Positions 26,493 through 36,977 are shown, counted from the first letter of the stretch. The stretch: 50,029 bases of DNA from an uncultured Desulfobulbaceae bacterium (GCA_945787445.1 CALZHT010000043.1:1-50029); one strand, 5' to 3'. Numbers and translations: made by a program. The notes: generated by a model not told the origin, from the sequence alone.

Positions 26493-26521
26493 GGGAGCCG
26501 GTTCCCGCCCGACCTTTTTTT
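26493..26521 (+). terminator. possible terminator after lgt
   Basis: GGGAG-CCGG-TTCCC at 26493-26506 can pair, and a run of eight T follows at 26514-26521. The seven-base gap between stem and T run makes it a weak candidate. Confidence 0.3.
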
Positions 26522-26690
26522 AAGGCCCTATCTCCATTTAATCCTTTACGGAAAATAAATAATTCGTTTTATTGGTTTTGCTGAGCGGTTTTGATACATT
26601 ATAAATGGTTTTGGCTGTGTCCTTGCAAACTGCAAATAATATCGCACAGGAAGCAGAGTAAAACCGCATTTACTAAGGAGCGGGTTCCAC

Positions 26691-29414
26691 ATGGTTCTTC
26701 GCAATTTTTTCATTATTGCTGTTACTTGTCTATTGATTATGAGCGCAAACAAACTTCAGGCTGCTGAACTTTCGCCTAACTTGCACAAATCGACCCTTGA
26801 TAATGGCTTAACCCTCATTGTCAAGGAAACACCGTCTAAAAAAGCGGCCACTGTCCAGTTCTGGATAAAGGCCGGCAGTGTGTACGAGGCCGAAAATGAA
26901 GGCGGCATCACCCATGTAATTGAACATATGATTTTTAAGGGGACGCCAACGCGTGGGCCAGGAGGTATCGCCAAGGCGGTTGAAGAACTGGGCGGCCAGA
27001 TAAATGCCTATACCTATTATGAATATACAGTTTATCACGCTACGCTGTCGGCCCGTTTCTGGGATACCGCCCTTGAAGTATTGACCGATGCAGTACTTAA
27101 CTCCACTTTTGATTCCGCGGAACTTGAACGGGAAAAGCTTGTCGTACTTGAAGAAATTCGAATGCGTAATGACAGGCCTAATATCAAGCTTTTTCAGGAA
27201 TTGATGACCAAAAGCTATACCTCACATCCATACCGTCTGCCGATCATAGGGACTACTGAAAGCGTTTCCGGCTTTACCAGGGACAATATCATCAAGTATA
27301 TATCCAACCATTATCACCCTGAGAACATAACGATAGTAGTGGTCGGCGATGTAAAATATCCCCTTGTCCAGGAAAAGGTAGTACAGCTTTTAGGCGGTAT
27401 CCCCAAAGGCAACATCGCCCAGTTGCAGCTTCCCCAAGAACCTGCCCATGAAAAGTCGCGGTTTTTTACGATTGAGGAAGACGTTAACCAGACCCACCTG
27501 GCTCTATCGTTTCCCATTTCACCTTTTGACAGTCCGGATACAGCAGTTCTGGACGTGATGACTCATATTCTTGCCCATGGCGAGGCCTCCCGCCTCTATA
27601 ACGAACTACGAAACCAAAAAGGTCTGGTATATAAGATTGATGGTTCCGCTTTCACACCAAGGGATCCTGGTCTTTTGGAAATCACCGCCACCGCAGAAAC
27701 AAATAATGTTATTCCTGCTCTTGAGGCGATTTTGGCGGAAGTATTTAAACTGAAGCACATTCCAGTTAGCGATGAGGAGCTGGCCCGGGCCAAGCGCAAC
27801 CTTGAAAGCGATTTTGTCTTTAACCTGGAGCGGGTTGAAGGGCAGGCCAGGGTACTGGGCTCTTTTGAGTTCTTGGCTGGAGATCCCAGAGAAGATGATT
27901 ATCTTGCCGAGGTCCGCTCCGTGTCAAAAGAAGAAATTAAGGAAGTTGCTTCCAAGTATTTTTCGCAAAACGGCTTAACCGCAGGTTTTTTGGTGCCCTT
28001 GGGCACTTCATTAAAGATAGACGAATCCACAATTCGCGACCTCGTTCAAAAGGCTGAAAAAAAGGCCATACATTCGTTGCCTCCTTCACTGGTAGCTGAC
28101 GCCTATCTTTCCAATGTTTACCGTTTTTCGCTTGCCAACGGCATTACCTTGCTGGTGAGAGAAGATCCTGAAATACCCACGGTTGCCATGCGGGCGGTTT
28201 TTCCGGGCGGTCTGCAGGGTGAAACATCTTCCACCAACGGCGCTTTTGCCTTTATCAGTGAATTACTTCCCAAAGGAACCAAAGACCTTTCGGCCCGGGA
28301 ACTCGCTCTTAAAGTGGCTGAAATGGCGGGAAGCATCTCTGGCTTTAACGGTAAAAACACCTTTGGCATTAAAGCTGATTTCCTCTCCCGTTTTTTCGAG
28401 GAGGGTCTTGCGCTTGTCAGGGACATAATTCTCACCCCGGCTTTTGATACGGCTGAAGCGGAAAAAATCCGGCCTGAGCTGCTCGCCCAGCTGAAACAAC
28501 AGGAGGATTCGCTCCCCTCTGTAGCCTTTCGTGAATTCAATCGTCTGCTCTTTAAAGGCCACCCCTATGGTCTGAACACTGCCGGCTCAGAAACAGCGAT
28601 CAAGAGTTTTACCATTGCGGAACTCCAGTCTATCTATAAGGAACATGCCAAGCCGAATCGCATGGTCTTGTCTGTTGCCGGAGATGTGAAAGCTGAAGAA
28701 GTCCAAAAAGTTGTGACCCAACTTTTCGGTGATTGGAACATACATGGGCGTGACAGAGGTATAAAAGAGGAAGGCTTTTTGGCCCCTGACCCGCCTGCTT
28801 CCCCGGAAATTTTTAATGTCGCCCGCAATAAAGAGCAAGTCCATATTATCATCGGCTTCTTGGGAACTTCACTCACTGATCCGGATCGATATGGACTTGA
28901 GGTGCTCGATACAATCCTCAGCGGTCAAAGCGGCAGACTTTTTTCTGAACTCAGAGATAAAAAGAGCCTGGCCTACAGCCTTTCATCATTTGCTCTCCTG
29001 GGTATTGACACAGGGTCCTTTGGCATATATGTAGGAACCAGTCCGGATAACAGAAACCAAACAATTAAAAATGTCTGGCATCAACTTTCACTTGTCCAGG
29101 AAGAACTTATTAGTGATGGGGAACTGCAAAGAGCAAAAAACGTCCTTATCAGCCACTATGAGCTTGGACTGCAAACCCACGGGTCCCAGGCTATGGAAAT
29201 GGCCCTTACCCAAACTTATAATCTTGGGCAGGATTTCGGAAAACGCTATGTTAAGGAAATCAGTCAAGTAAGCGCAGAGACTGTTCGGGAAATGGCACGC
29301 AAATACATACAACCCAATAAATATGTCCTGGTCACTGTAGGCGGAAAGCCGAATACAGAAGAACCTGAAACTGCGCCGGAAGGTAATCCGACGGATACTT
29401 CGGAATATGAATAA
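26691..29414 (+). CDS. exported M16-family zinc metalloprotease (two-domain)
   Basis: This 907-residue protein begins with a signal peptide ([19 protein letters not shown]...QAAE). The first M16 unit has the inverted zinc motif HVIEH (His75, Glu78, His79) and the distal glutamate in [14 protein letters not shown]. The second unit (about residues 470-890) keeps the fold ([15 protein letters not shown]) but has lost HxxEH, as is usual for the two-unit periplasmic members. It probably degrades peptides in the periplasm, like E. coli PqqL or the processing-peptidase group. The acidic, Thr/Pro-rich tail ([18 protein letters not shown]) is unusual. Its end overlaps the rpe start by eight bases. Confidence 0.92.
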   Translation: MVLRNFFIIAVTCLLIMSANKLQAAELSPNLHKSTLDNGLTLIVKETPSKKAATVQFWIKAGSVYEAENEGGITHVIEHMIFKGTPTRGPGGIAKAVEELGGQINAYTYYEYTVYHATLSARFWDTALEVLTDAVLNSTFDSAELEREKLVVLEEIRMRNDRPNIKLFQELMTKSYTSHPYRLPIIGTTESVSGFTRDNIIKYISNHYHPENITIVVVGDVKYPLVQEKVVQLLGGIPKGNIAQLQLPQEPAHEKSRFFTIEEDVNQTHLALSFPISPFDSPDTAVLDVMTHILAHGEASRLYNELRNQKGLVYKIDGSAFTPRDPGLLEITATAETNNVIPALEAILAEVFKLKHIPVSDEELARAKRNLESDFVFNLERVEGQARVLGSFEFLAGDPREDDYLAEVRSVSKEEIKEVASKYFSQNGLTAGFLVPLGTSLKIDESTIRDLVQKAEKKAIHSLPPSLVADAYLSNVYRFSLANGITLLVREDPEIPTVAMRAVFPGGLQGETSSTNGAFAFISELLPKGTKDLSARELALKVAEMAGSISGFNGKNTFGIKADFLSRFFEEGLALVRDIILTPAFDTAEAEKIRPELLAQLKQQEDSLPSVAFREFNRLLFKGHPYGLNTAGSETAIKSFTIAELQSIYKEHAKPNRMVLSVAGDVKAEEVQKVVTQLFGDWNIHGRDRGIKEEGFLAPDPPASPEIFNVARNKEQVHIIIGFLGTSLTDPDRYGLEVLDTILSGQSGRLFSELRDKKSLAYSLSSFALLGIDTGSFGIYVGTSPDNRNQTIKNVWHQLSLVQEELISDGELQRAKNVLISHYELGLQTHGSQAMEMALTQTYNLGQDFGKRYVKEISQVSAETVREMARKYIQPNKYVLVTVGGKPNTEEPETAPEGNPTDTSEYE

Positions 29415-30090
29415 CATGCAAACTCATGGTATAGCCCCCTCGATACTCTCGGCTGACTTCGCCCGCCTTGGAGAAGAAATAGATGCTGTTGCCAAAGCAG
29501 GCGCTGATATTATCCATGTTGATGTGATGGACGGTCACTTCGTGCCAAATATTACCATCGGACCCCTGGTTGTAAAGGCAGTCCGCAAAATCACCGACCT
29601 GCCGCTTGACGTGCATCTGATGATTGCAAACCCCGATCAATATCTGGAAGATTTTGCCGCTGCCGGGGCAGACTGGATCACTGTCCACGTTGAGGCATGC
29701 AACCACCTCCACCGGACTATTGCCAAGATCAAAGAGCTTGGCAAAAAGGCCGGGGCAGTACTAAATCCCGCCACTCCCCTTGATACTCTTGACTATGTCA
29801 TTGGCGATGTTGATCTGGTGATGCTTATGAGCGTAAATCCTGGTTTCGGCGGCCAATCATTTATACCGACTGTGCTTGACAAGATCAAAAAACTCAAAAA
29901 AACAATCACCGAACAGGGATTAGCAACCGGAATAGAGGTTGACGGCGGTGTAGGATTAAACACCCTCAAGTCGGTGGCCGAAGCCGGGGCCAATATATTT
30001 GTGGCCGGTTCCGCCATTTTTGGTACAGACGACTATGCTGACACCATCGCTTCCATGAAAGAGATACTCAAAAAAATTGAACCCGCTTGA
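29407..30090 (+). CDS. rpe: ribulose-phosphate 3-epimerase
   Basis: Rpe interconverts ribulose 5-phosphate and xylulose 5-phosphate in the pentose phosphate pathway. The 227-residue TIM barrel has [16 protein letters not shown], the metal and catalytic residues in [15 protein letters not shown] and [21 protein letters not shown] and [11 protein letters not shown]. The ATG at 29407 overlaps the M16 stop; ATG 29416 is an alternative with no overlap. It overlaps the next gene by 14 bases. Confidence 0.96.
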   Translation: MNNMQTHGIAPSILSADFARLGEEIDAVAKAGADIIHVDVMDGHFVPNITIGPLVVKAVRKITDLPLDVHLMIANPDQYLEDFAAAGADWITVHVEACNHLHRTIAKIKELGKKAGAVLNPATPLDTLDYVIGDVDLVMLMSVNPGFGGQSFIPTVLDKIKKLKKTITEQGLATGIEVDGGVGLNTLKSVAEAGANIFVAGSAIFGTDDYADTIASMKEILKKIEPA

Positions 30091-31951
30091 TCCGCCATAT
30101 ACCGCTCAACCACATTCCGTTTTTTTTACAAGCCGCCGCTATCTGTTTTCTTCTCTCTTTATTGTTTTTTTCGGTTTTGTTCTCTACTATAACAGCCTTG
30201 ACGTCCCCTTTTATCTCGACGACTTTCGAAACATCTCTGATAATCCCCATTGCCGTATCAGTAAAATAAGCATAAAAGGCCTTATTGATGCAGCCTTTCA
30301 AAGTCCTATTCCTACTCGGCCTGTGGCCAATTTAAGTTTCGCGCTCAATTATCTTTTTCATCGGGATGCTGTTGCCGGATACCACCTAATCAATATCGGA
30401 ATCCACATTGCAACCGGACTATTCCTGTTTCTATTGTTTGCAAAAACAATGGACCTTGTGGGGCGAAACAACGGCAAGAAAATTTCATCGCCATTGACCA
30501 TCGCCCTTTTTGCTGCGCTCCTGTGGCTCGCCCATCCCATCCAAACCCAGTCGGTCACTTACATTGTTCAGCGCATGAACAGCTTGGCATCCATGTTTTT
30601 TGTGCTCTCTCTCCTGCTCTATGTCAATGGCCGGCTTGCCAAGCTGCCCAAGCGCAGTGTCTTTTGGTTTACAGGATCGTTCATTGCCGGGGTGTTCTCG
30701 GTTTTTTCAAAAGAAAACGGCGCAACCCTGCCGTTTTTCATTTTCCTGTATGAGTGGTATTTTTTTCAGGATCTTAGGTTCTCCTGGCTCAAAAGAAAAT
30801 TGCCTGTTTTTCTTTGTGCCGTCCTTCTTGTTTTTATCCTGGCCCTATATTTTACCGGCGGCCATCCATTCTCATCCATTCTTGCCTCCTATCAGCATCG
30901 AGATTTTACTCTTGGCCAGAGGCTATTGACTGAATTTCGAGTGGTAATTCTTTATATTGGCCACGTGTTTTACCCCCATCCCGCCAGGCTGAGCCTTGAA
31001 CACGACATTGCCCTGTCGAATTCCCTTGTTGATCCCATTACAACGCTCTTATCTGCTCTCGCTCTGTTGGCTCTCGTTTTTCTGGCATTCTTTTCAGCCA
31101 GGAAGGAACGGATCTTTTCCTTTGCAATCATTTGGTTCCTTGGCAACCTCATCATCGAATCCTCAATAATTGGCCTGGAAATCATTTTTGAACACAGACT
31201 GTATCTCCCTTCCATGTTTGTCGTTCTGGCAGCTGTTTTGCTTATCTACCGCTGGTTACACTACCCGCGCCTACGAACGGTTCTTTTATGCGCAATTCTC
31301 CTGATTTTTTCATTCTGGACCCATGAGAGGAATGAAACGTGGCGGAATCCCATCCGATTCTGGACCGACGCCGCCGATAAGGCGCCGGGCAATCCCCGGG
31401 TCCATAACAACCTGAGCGTTGAACTGCGTAAGGCCGGAAAATACCCGGAAGCCCATGCATCCTCCCTGGAAGCGCTCAGGTTAAAATCCGATTTTGTGAA
31501 TGGTTATGTGAGTCTTGGCAATATTTATCTCGACATCAGATCATTTGATTTGGCCATTCAGCAATTCCATAGAGCTTTGGCCCTTAAACCTGACTATGGA
31601 GAAGTATATGTTAATCTCGGAAACACGTATATGGGAAAAGGTGAGACAGACAAAGCCATAGAGGCATACAGCAAGGCGCTTAAGCATAAGTCTGATAATA
31701 TAGAAGCCTTGGTTAATCTTGCCTCGGCTAACGCCTCAAAAGGGCTGCTTGATGATGCGGCAAGAGGCTTCAGGACGGCATTGATCCTATCCCCTGAAAA
31801 TGCGGATATATATTTCAACCTGGGTTTGGCCTATAAGGGCATGGGTCAGTATGATAAGGCGCTAAAGGCATTTGCAGAGGCAGTGCGCCTTAAGCCCAAA
31901 GACAAAGCCTCGCGTGAACATATCAAGCAGATACAGAACAGGAAGCCCTAA
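30077..31951 (+). CDS. polytopic membrane protein with C-terminal TPRs
   Basis: This 624-residue protein has an N-terminal half (about 1-410) with roughly ten hydrophobic segments and a first loop [13 protein letters not shown] containing an acidic DD pair, the layout of membrane glycosyltransferase-like proteins of the TMTC/GT-C type. [18 protein letters not shown] is typical of such TPR proteins in deltaproteobacteria. The C-terminal 200 residues hold five to six TPR repeats (for example [20 protein letters not shown]). A role in protein or surface glycosylation is a guess. The start is a TTG at 30077 overlapping rpe by 14 bases; no ATG is available before the first helix. Confidence 0.75.
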   Translation: MNPLDPPYTAQPHSVFFTSRRYLFSSLFIVFFGFVLYYNSLDVPFYLDDFRNISDNPHCRISKISIKGLIDAAFQSPIPTRPVANLSFALNYLFHRDAVAGYHLINIGIHIATGLFLFLLFAKTMDLVGRNNGKKISSPLTIALFAALLWLAHPIQTQSVTYIVQRMNSLASMFFVLSLLLYVNGRLAKLPKRSVFWFTGSFIAGVFSVFSKENGATLPFFIFLYEWYFFQDLRFSWLKRKLPVFLCAVLLVFILALYFTGGHPFSSILASYQHRDFTLGQRLLTEFRVVILYIGHVFYPHPARLSLEHDIALSNSLVDPITTLLSALALLALVFLAFFSARKERIFSFAIIWFLGNLIIESSIIGLEIIFEHRLYLPSMFVVLAAVLLIYRWLHYPRLRTVLLCAILLIFSFWTHERNETWRNPIRFWTDAADKAPGNPRVHNNLSVELRKAGKYPEAHASSLEALRLKSDFVNGYVSLGNIYLDIRSFDLAIQQFHRALALKPDYGEVYVNLGNTYMGKGETDKAIEAYSKALKHKSDNIEALVNLASANASKGLLDDAARGFRTALILSPENADIYFNLGLAYKGMGQYDKALKAFAEAVRLKPKDKASREHIKQIQNRKP

Positions 31952-32066
31952 AAAGGGGCATTTAAACGCTCATTAATTTATTAAACGAATATCGAATAAA
32001 GACTGAAATTTTCGCCGGGTTGGTAGAACCTATCCGGGTCGCGGTGGGTTCCGTGAAAAACAACCT

Positions 32067-34403
32067 TTAAAGAGCCGTGCAATCACCCCGGGGGCAGGCT
32101 GGAGTTCTTAGCACCCCGATCCCGCGAAGTGCGCCCCATAAAGCTGTTTGGCGTCGCGAAACAGAATTGATCTTGATCTCCTTGCTGTCGCTTTGGCCGG
32201 TCTTATCATAGACGGTTAATCGCACTCTTGGCCCGGGATTTTCGTTGGTATTAAACGATGAGGGAACCATAAACGTTATACGTGAAGCTTGGTCGTTCAA
32301 CTTCACCAGCTCTATTGGCGTACCCGAAGTCTGTTCCCACACAAAAATCAATGAGTCGCGATCATCGTCCATGGTCTCTTGGGCGTCCAGTACCACGGTC
32401 TCTCCTACCGTATATGCTGATTGCGCAAGCGGATGCAAATGGATCTCAGGAGGTGGCTCACCTGTTTCCACCTCCAAAAGAAGAATCCTTGGTTTTGAAT
32501 AATACCCTGCCATTGTAAAGCGGTATTTAAGTTCTTCTTGTCCGGAAAAAAAGCGCGGCGGCGTATACCGGTGCGCTGAAGGGTTAATCTTTTTCAAGGT
32601 GCCCCCTAAGTTATTATCAAGAATTTCAACCGAAACCTTGGAATTATAGGGTATATAATTGGCTTGCTGCCAAATGCTTTTCCAGTCAATGATCACATCA
32701 TCAGTACTTACAGCGGGAACGGCAACGTTTGTCGCCAGAAGCAGAGGCCTTTTGGGATTAATGATGATCGGCTCCCTCGGGACTTTACGGCGTAAATCAG
32801 GGCCTGATATATAAACCGTTGCCGGTTTGCTGCTATCCTTTCCATCCGAAACAGCAAACAAAAATTTGTCTTTACCGGGAAATTCTTCTGTCGGAGTATA
32901 CACCATATCCGGAGGTTCTCCCTCCAAGGTGCCGAAGAGCGGATTGCTGATTATATCATATTGCATAGGATCGCCGTCGTCATCCTCACAGGCCAGGAGT
33001 ATTCGTATATCACTTAGGGCATCCTCCAGTTGAAAATTTCCGTCAGAGGCTCGAGGCACAATATTGATCTGCGGCATAACGGATTGTTGAGCGGCAATTT
33101 GGTGGACTTGGGAATCCATGGTTTCTGGAACTGTTTTGAGGTCTTTCTTTTGCACATCAGCAAACACAACAGGTTGCGAAGGAGTCACCGCTATGGTTTT
33201 CTCTGCGCCACTCCCGGAAAACAGATACATTACCAGGCCAATCAACACAACAAGACATCCGGCAATTGCACCCATGATAGGCCGGTTGTCAATAATCTTC
33301 TGATAAAAGGGCTGGGGCAGGATCATTTGAGTAGAGTCATATTCGGTTACATCGTCCTCAGATCCAGAACCCACAGGAGGGGCTATCGCGTCTTCTGTTA
33401 ATTCCTTGCTTGGACTGGCAAACTCCTTTTCGTCAGGTATATCTGGTATGTCTTTATCTAAATCAAATTCGCTAACATCAACATCAAAACCACCGGCTGA
33501 CCCCAGGGTAAAGGATTCATCTCCCAAATCGCCCAAAAATTCCTCATCCTTGTCTTCAAAAGGATCGTCTTTGGCTCCGCCTTGGGTCGCCTCTGAAAAA
33601 AGTTGGTCCATCTCTTCCTGACTGGGAACCTTTTCTTTTCCCGACGCTTGTCCCAAAGCCTCTTCCTGCTGAGGAACATTTACGGACTCATCCGAAGCAC
33701 CTTCATCTGATCCAGGCGAGTCCATAACCTGACCTGGTTGAGCGGACTCATCTTGATCCTCTCCACCAAAAAGTTCCTTTTCCTCGCTATCCTCTGAAGC
33801 AACCTCTATCTCGGCCGCTTCTTCTTCGGGTCCTGCCCCTTCAATCTCAAAAACATCCTCCGGCGGTGTGCCCCCATCTTCCTTGTCAAGTTCGCCTCCG
33901 GCAACTACCTCCTCCGGCTCCGGCTCCGGGAGTTCTGCAGCAAGATCCCCCATCAATGCATTGATTCCCTGGCTGATCTCCTCAGACGCTTCATTATCCA
34001 GTAAGGAGTCAATAGCATCTTGATCAATTTTGTCAGAATTTCTTTCACCATTTTCTTCCGAGGGTATGTCTTCATCTGGCTTGGCCAATAAATCATCAAT
34101 TTCACCTTGGCCGACTTCTTCATCTTTTTCGTGTTCAGGCATGCTTCCGGTCTCTGCTTCCGTCGTTAGGTCTTTGACTTCATTTTCCTCTGCTTTTCCT
34201 GCTTGCTCAACAGGAGGATCCTCCTCCGAAGGCACGCTTACTGTCTCTTCATTGGTTGCAGGCTCTTTATCCTTGTCGTCGAAAGAATCGCTTAACAATG
34301 CCTCAATGTTAGCCTGGTCCAGTTCAGAAAAAATGTCATCACTAGCATCTTCGAAGTCGTCGAGCCAATCGTCGCTTTCCGGGATTTTCGTTTCATCTGA
34401 CAT
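32067..34403 (-). CDS. large acidic single-pass membrane protein with repeated FliM-N-like motifs
   Basis: The family is unrecognised. Residues 1-375 are a very acidic, low-complexity, probably cytoplasmic tail. One helix at about 376-397 (IMGAIAGCLVVLIGLVMYLF) crosses the membrane. The outside part has one cadherin/Big_9-like Ig unit (about 455-535: GDPMQYDIISNPLFGTLEG, FAVSDGK) and a PKD/REJ-like unit (about 675-760: VVLDAQETMDDDRDSLIFVWEQ). The tail repeats the pattern [DGS]Qxx[IM][DE]xL[LF]: QANIEALL (30-37), QGEIDDLL (99-106), QDAIDSLL (128-135) and SQEEMDQLF (261-269), with a shorter variant SQGINALM (144-151). It resembles SQDEIDALL at the N-terminus of FliM. It is last in a four-gene operon. 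Confidence 0.8.
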   Translation of the reverse strand: MSDETKIPESDDWLDDFEDASDDIFSELDQANIEALLSDSFDDKDKEPATNEETVSVPSEEDPPVEQAGKAEENEVKDLTTEAETGSMPEHEKDEEVGQGEIDDLLAKPDEDIPSEENGERNSDKIDQDAIDSLLDNEASEEISQGINALMGDLAAELPEPEPEEVVAGGELDKEDGGTPPEDVFEIEGAGPEEEAAEIEVASEDSEEKELFGGEDQDESAQPGQVMDSPGSDEGASDESVNVPQQEEALGQASGKEKVPSQEEMDQLFSEATQGGAKDDPFEDKDEEFLGDLGDESFTLGSAGGFDVDVSEFDLDKDIPDIPDEKEFASPSKELTEDAIAPPVGSGSEDDVTEYDSTQMILPQPFYQKIIDNRPIMGAIAGCLVVLIGLVMYLFSGSGAEKTIAVTPSQPVVFADVQKKDLKTVPETMDSQVHQIAAQQSVMPQINIVPRASDGNFQLEDALSDIRILLACEDDDGDPMQYDIISNPLFGTLEGEPPDMVYTPTEEFPGKDKFLFAVSDGKDSSKPATVYISGPDLRRKVPREPIIINPKRPLLLATNVAVPAVSTDDVIIDWKSIWQQANYIPYNSKVSVEILDNNLGGTLKKINPSAHRYTPPRFFSGQEELKYRFTMAGYYSKPRILLLEVETGEPPPEIHLHPLAQSAYTVGETVVLDAQETMDDDRDSLIFVWEQTSGTPIELVKLNDQASRITFMVPSSFNTNENPGPRVRLTVYDKTGQSDSKEIKINSVSRRQTALWGALRGIGVLRTPACPRGDCTAL

Positions 34404-34442
34404 TGCTTGTCACCTGATCGGAATCTTTCACTCTGGTTCTTC

Positions 34443-34967
34443 TTAACTCTCAATATATGTATGCATTGCACGGTAAAGCGATTCCGACATTTCAACATTC
34501 ACCACATAGGAGCGCCTTTCACCGCGCATATTGATACCACTGATATGGACCCGCAAATAGCCGTCAATTTCCTGATATACTCCCTGTAGCCATTGATCAT
34601 AATTCCCCCCAAGGTCAGGTTTTTCTAGAGAATCACTATTAATTCGGGCTGTCATCTGATCAGCCAGGGTTATCCCGAGCAGGGTTATGTTTTGGTTGGG
34701 AAATTCACCGATTGCTGTAAAAGGTCTCACATAGACAGCTTCCGGGGCATAAAAATCATAGAACTGGCTACTGGCTTCTGCACAAATCATATGGACCAAA
34801 TGGGTAAGGGAGGTATAGGTATTTATAACAGAAGGAGACAAGTGTTCTTGAACATCAGCATCCCTGGCCGTCTCTTCCTGACCAGCGAAACCATTTTGGG
34901 CCGCAACCACAAAAAAAGTAAGTACAGTAAACAATACGCTTTTACGCCACGTTACAGAAAAACTCAT
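34443..34967 (-). CDS. small exported protein of unknown family
   Basis: This 174-residue protein has an N-terminal signal (residues 1-28, SVLFTVLTFFVVAAQNGFAG). The mature part contains YVRPFTAIGEFPNQNITLLGITLADQM, which looks like the beginning of the CsgG/FlgO-type alpha-beta domain also present in the two upstream lipoproteins, then an ending rich in strands (YLRVHISGINMRGERRSYVVNVEM). It lies 46 bases after one FlgO-like gene and 39 bases before the acidic membrane protein, so it belongs to their operon. Relation to FlgO is weak and by eye. Confidence 0.65.
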   Translation of the reverse strand: MSFSVTWRKSVLFTVLTFFVVAAQNGFAGQEETARDADVQEHLSPSVINTYTSLTHLVHMICAEASSQFYDFYAPEAVYVRPFTAIGEFPNQNITLLGITLADQMTARINSDSLEKPDLGGNYDQWLQGVYQEIDGYLRVHISGINMRGERRSYVVNVEMSESLYRAMHTYIES

Positions 34968-35013
34968 AACTCTCTCCTTGCAAAAAAGACTAGTGTCGTA
35001 TCACGACACTAGG

Positions 35014-35787
35014 TTAAAATCCCTTAACCGCTATGCTGAAGGGCTTTTCCACCGAGCGGCAAAGAGCCAGTAAGTCCCGGTTCAACGGCAGGCTATGGCG
35101 CCATGAACTCTTTATCTGGCCGTCCTTTAAACTCACGAGTCGTCCTTGCAGTATCAAAGTTTTGCGAGTGTTGGAAAATGTTGAGATAACAATGTATTCC
35201 AGCTCCTGATGGTTATTGGCCAATTCGCCGATATTTCTGGACATGATAAATTCACCGGTTTGGGGGAGAATGCAGATCTCCTTGCCCAACCGTAATTCAC
35301 TGACCTTTAATCCTCGATCAGCCAGGTCGGTCAGTAAATATTCCCCAATCAAACGCCCGAACTCCGTCTCTCTCTTAAAATCAGAAAGAGGAACCGCTGC
35401 CACCACCGCCACTTTAGCGGTAAATGGCTTTTCACCTTCTTCCTTCAATTCATAGTAAACCTTGCCGGCAATCTCTTTGGATACATCAGAAAGCCTGACC
35501 TCGGTACCAAGGGATCTGGAGGTGTCGGGCATGTACTGATAAATTTGATAATTTTCCCGGGTAAGGGTCGTGGCGGCTGCCTTTGGCATACTGTTCCGTT
35601 CCTTTTCTTCCAGTTCCGTTATTTCTACCTCTTCGTTCTGCTCCTTTTTATCCGGTCCCGGTCTTTCCTGCACCTCTATTGAGGCCTTATCGTTAACCAC
35701 TACCTTTGTTGTTGGACAGCCTGCAAAAACCAGGAAGCACATACCCAACAAACAAAAAATTACCGCGCCCTTGCTCTTCATATTCAT
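35014..35787 (-). CDS. FlgO-like lipoprotein 1
   Basis: This protein is about 257 residues from ATG 35787. A lipoprotein signal ends LGMCFLVFAGCPTT, with the lipidated cysteine before PTT. An acidic linker (about 30-70) is followed by a FlgO-type domain: KVAVVAAVPLSDFKRETEFGRLIGEYLLTDLADRGLKVSELR, then FIMSRNIGELANNHQELEYIV and LQGRLVSLKDGQIKSSW. In Vibrio, FlgO is an outer-membrane lipoprotein needed for flagellar stability; here no flagellar gene is adjacent. The frame extends upstream to 35829. It is the second gene of the operon. Confidence 0.78.
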   Translation of the reverse strand: MNMKSKGAVIFCLLGMCFLVFAGCPTTKVVVNDKASIEVQERPGPDKKEQNEEVEITELEEKERNSMPKAAATTLTRENYQIYQYMPDTSRSLGTEVRLSDVSKEIAGKVYYELKEEGEKPFTAKVAVVAAVPLSDFKRETEFGRLIGEYLLTDLADRGLKVSELRLGKEICILPQTGEFIMSRNIGELANNHQELEYIVISTFSNTRKTLILQGRLVSLKDGQIKSSWRHSLPLNRDLLALCRSVEKPFSIAVKGF

Positions 35788-35882
35788 TCCCTGAATCCTT
35801 GTTTGTTTCTTTCTGCTTTGACAACCCATAGAACAACTCCATTAATTTTTATTGTTTGCAAAAACCCAGCATTTCCATTTTC

Positions 35883-36650
35883 TCAAAGTTCCAACCTTTT
35901 CTTGTAGACACGCTCTTTGTTCAGTTGTGTTGCCGATTTCGCATCTGCCAGCAATAGATTACTGAACTTGCTGCGGGGAAACACCATTGTTGCGCTGGAG
36001 AGAACTGCTGCATCCCTGTTGTCCAGAACACGGGCATTGACAATAATTTGATTGTCGGAAGCAGTATAGGTACCGGTGAGCATGGCACCGACCGACAAAT
36101 CTTTCCGGATCACGTGTGGATCTCGGGAAAGGCCGTATTCACCATGTTTCTCCTTAATAAATATGTCTTTGCTTTTTCTGATCTCAACAACGAAATAGCG
36201 GTTTTTCTGGAATTCTCCCATGAGCTGTTCAGCTATATAGCGGCCAAAGGAAGACGTTCTTTTTAATTTTTTTAAATCAACAAACGTACAGACAATAAGG
36301 CCTTCGGCCAAATCGCCGTTATCCGGATCCGGATCAGCAAGGTTATCGACAAGCTCTTTAGCCATCTCGCGAACACTCTCAGCCAACTCTTCCGCATCAT
36401 TTATGATAATTTCCTCTACGACCTGCGAAAGCTGCTGAGTTTCTGGCAGCGCTTTATACTCTTCCGGAGCTTGAGAAGATGAAAAGGGCCTGAAGGCACA
36501 AGCATTGGTTCCGGATACGAGCAGGAATACCAGAAAGGCCAACAGCCACAGCCTCATTGATAACTGATCTGGGCGTTGGTGCCGGAGCCGCATGAAACGC
36601 GCAACAATGTGGTCGGAAAACCTATAAAAAAATTGCGTCAAGGGTTGCAT
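35883..36650 (-). CDS. FlgO-like lipoprotein 2
   Basis: This protein is 255 residues from ATG 36650, or shorter from 36557 (MRLWLLAFLVFLLVSGTNAC), which would give a clean lipoprotein signal; the 30 residues before it are basic. The domain contains IVCTFVDLKKLKRTSSFGRYIAEQLMGEF, GLSRDPHVIRKDLSVGAMLTGTY and NARVLDNRDAAVLSSATMVFPR, a FlgO-type fold. The helix EELAESVREMAKELVDNLADP precedes it. It is the first gene of a four-gene minus-strand operon; a GAGAAGTGAG ribosome site lies before 36650. The two FlgO-like proteins may be paralogues. Confidence 0.78.
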   Translation of the reverse strand: MQPLTQFFYRFSDHIVARFMRLRHQRPDQLSMRLWLLAFLVFLLVSGTNACAFRPFSSSQAPEEYKALPETQQLSQVVEEIIINDAEELAESVREMAKELVDNLADPDPDNGDLAEGLIVCTFVDLKKLKRTSSFGRYIAEQLMGEFQKNRYFVVEIRKSKDIFIKEKHGEYGLSRDPHVIRKDLSVGAMLTGTYTASDNQIIVNARVLDNRDAAVLSSATMVFPRSKFSNLLLADAKSATQLNKERVYKKRLEL

Positions 36651-36977
36651 ATGTCTCACTTCTCCACTATTTTGATGTTCCGTCTCGGGATTGAATTCGG
36701 GATCTTGGCAGAAGATACGGCTTTCAATAAAAAGACAGGCCAAGGTCGACCGCAACGTTGTACTATTTCATCGGTACTATAACCCGCTGACTTGAATAAA
36801 ATTTGATGAAATCGTAAAAATACGATTTCATCGATGTATTGCGTTGTAACCAGTTGAAATCGCATGGCACGTTAATCGCTTTCCCGACTTTTACGGGTAT
36901 GTTAAATTTGATGTCTTCATATCACTTTTTCGCAAAGTGGCCGATTGCTCCTAAAAAAATGCTATTTAAGGCCCCCT
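36651..36977. other. intergenic region with hairpin and repeat C copy 2
   Basis: This 327-base gap between divergent genes contains the repeat at 36805-36898. The remainder (36651-36800) is ordinary sequence with no gene. Promoters for the FlgO-like operon are expected here, but none is obvious. Confidence 0.5.
36805..36898 (+). repeat. repeat family C, copy 2, with hairpin and sigma-54-like site
   Basis: 36805-36832 is a perfect 12-base inverted repeat with a four-base loop (GATGAAATCGTA-AAAA-TACGATTTCATC). 36831-36898 matches copy 1 at 1551-1618. TGGCACG at 36865 followed by TCGCT (36876-36880) has GG and GC ten bases apart, the sigma-54 -24/-12 layout. It points toward the plus-strand gene at 36978, about 100 bases away. 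A further trace, TTTGATGAATTCGTAAAAA read on the minus strand, lies at 44023-44043. Confidence 0.6.

Noticed and set aside
32067-32180. Possible frameshift or readthrough at the C-terminus of the acidic protein
   Set aside because: The last about 35 residues (ending CPRGDCTAL) look odd, but no alternative frame gives a better continuation, so I left the end as it is.
32067-36650. Naming the four-gene operon as a flagellar locus
   Set aside because: Only FlgO-type domains and short motifs point there; no flagellar structural gene is in the window.
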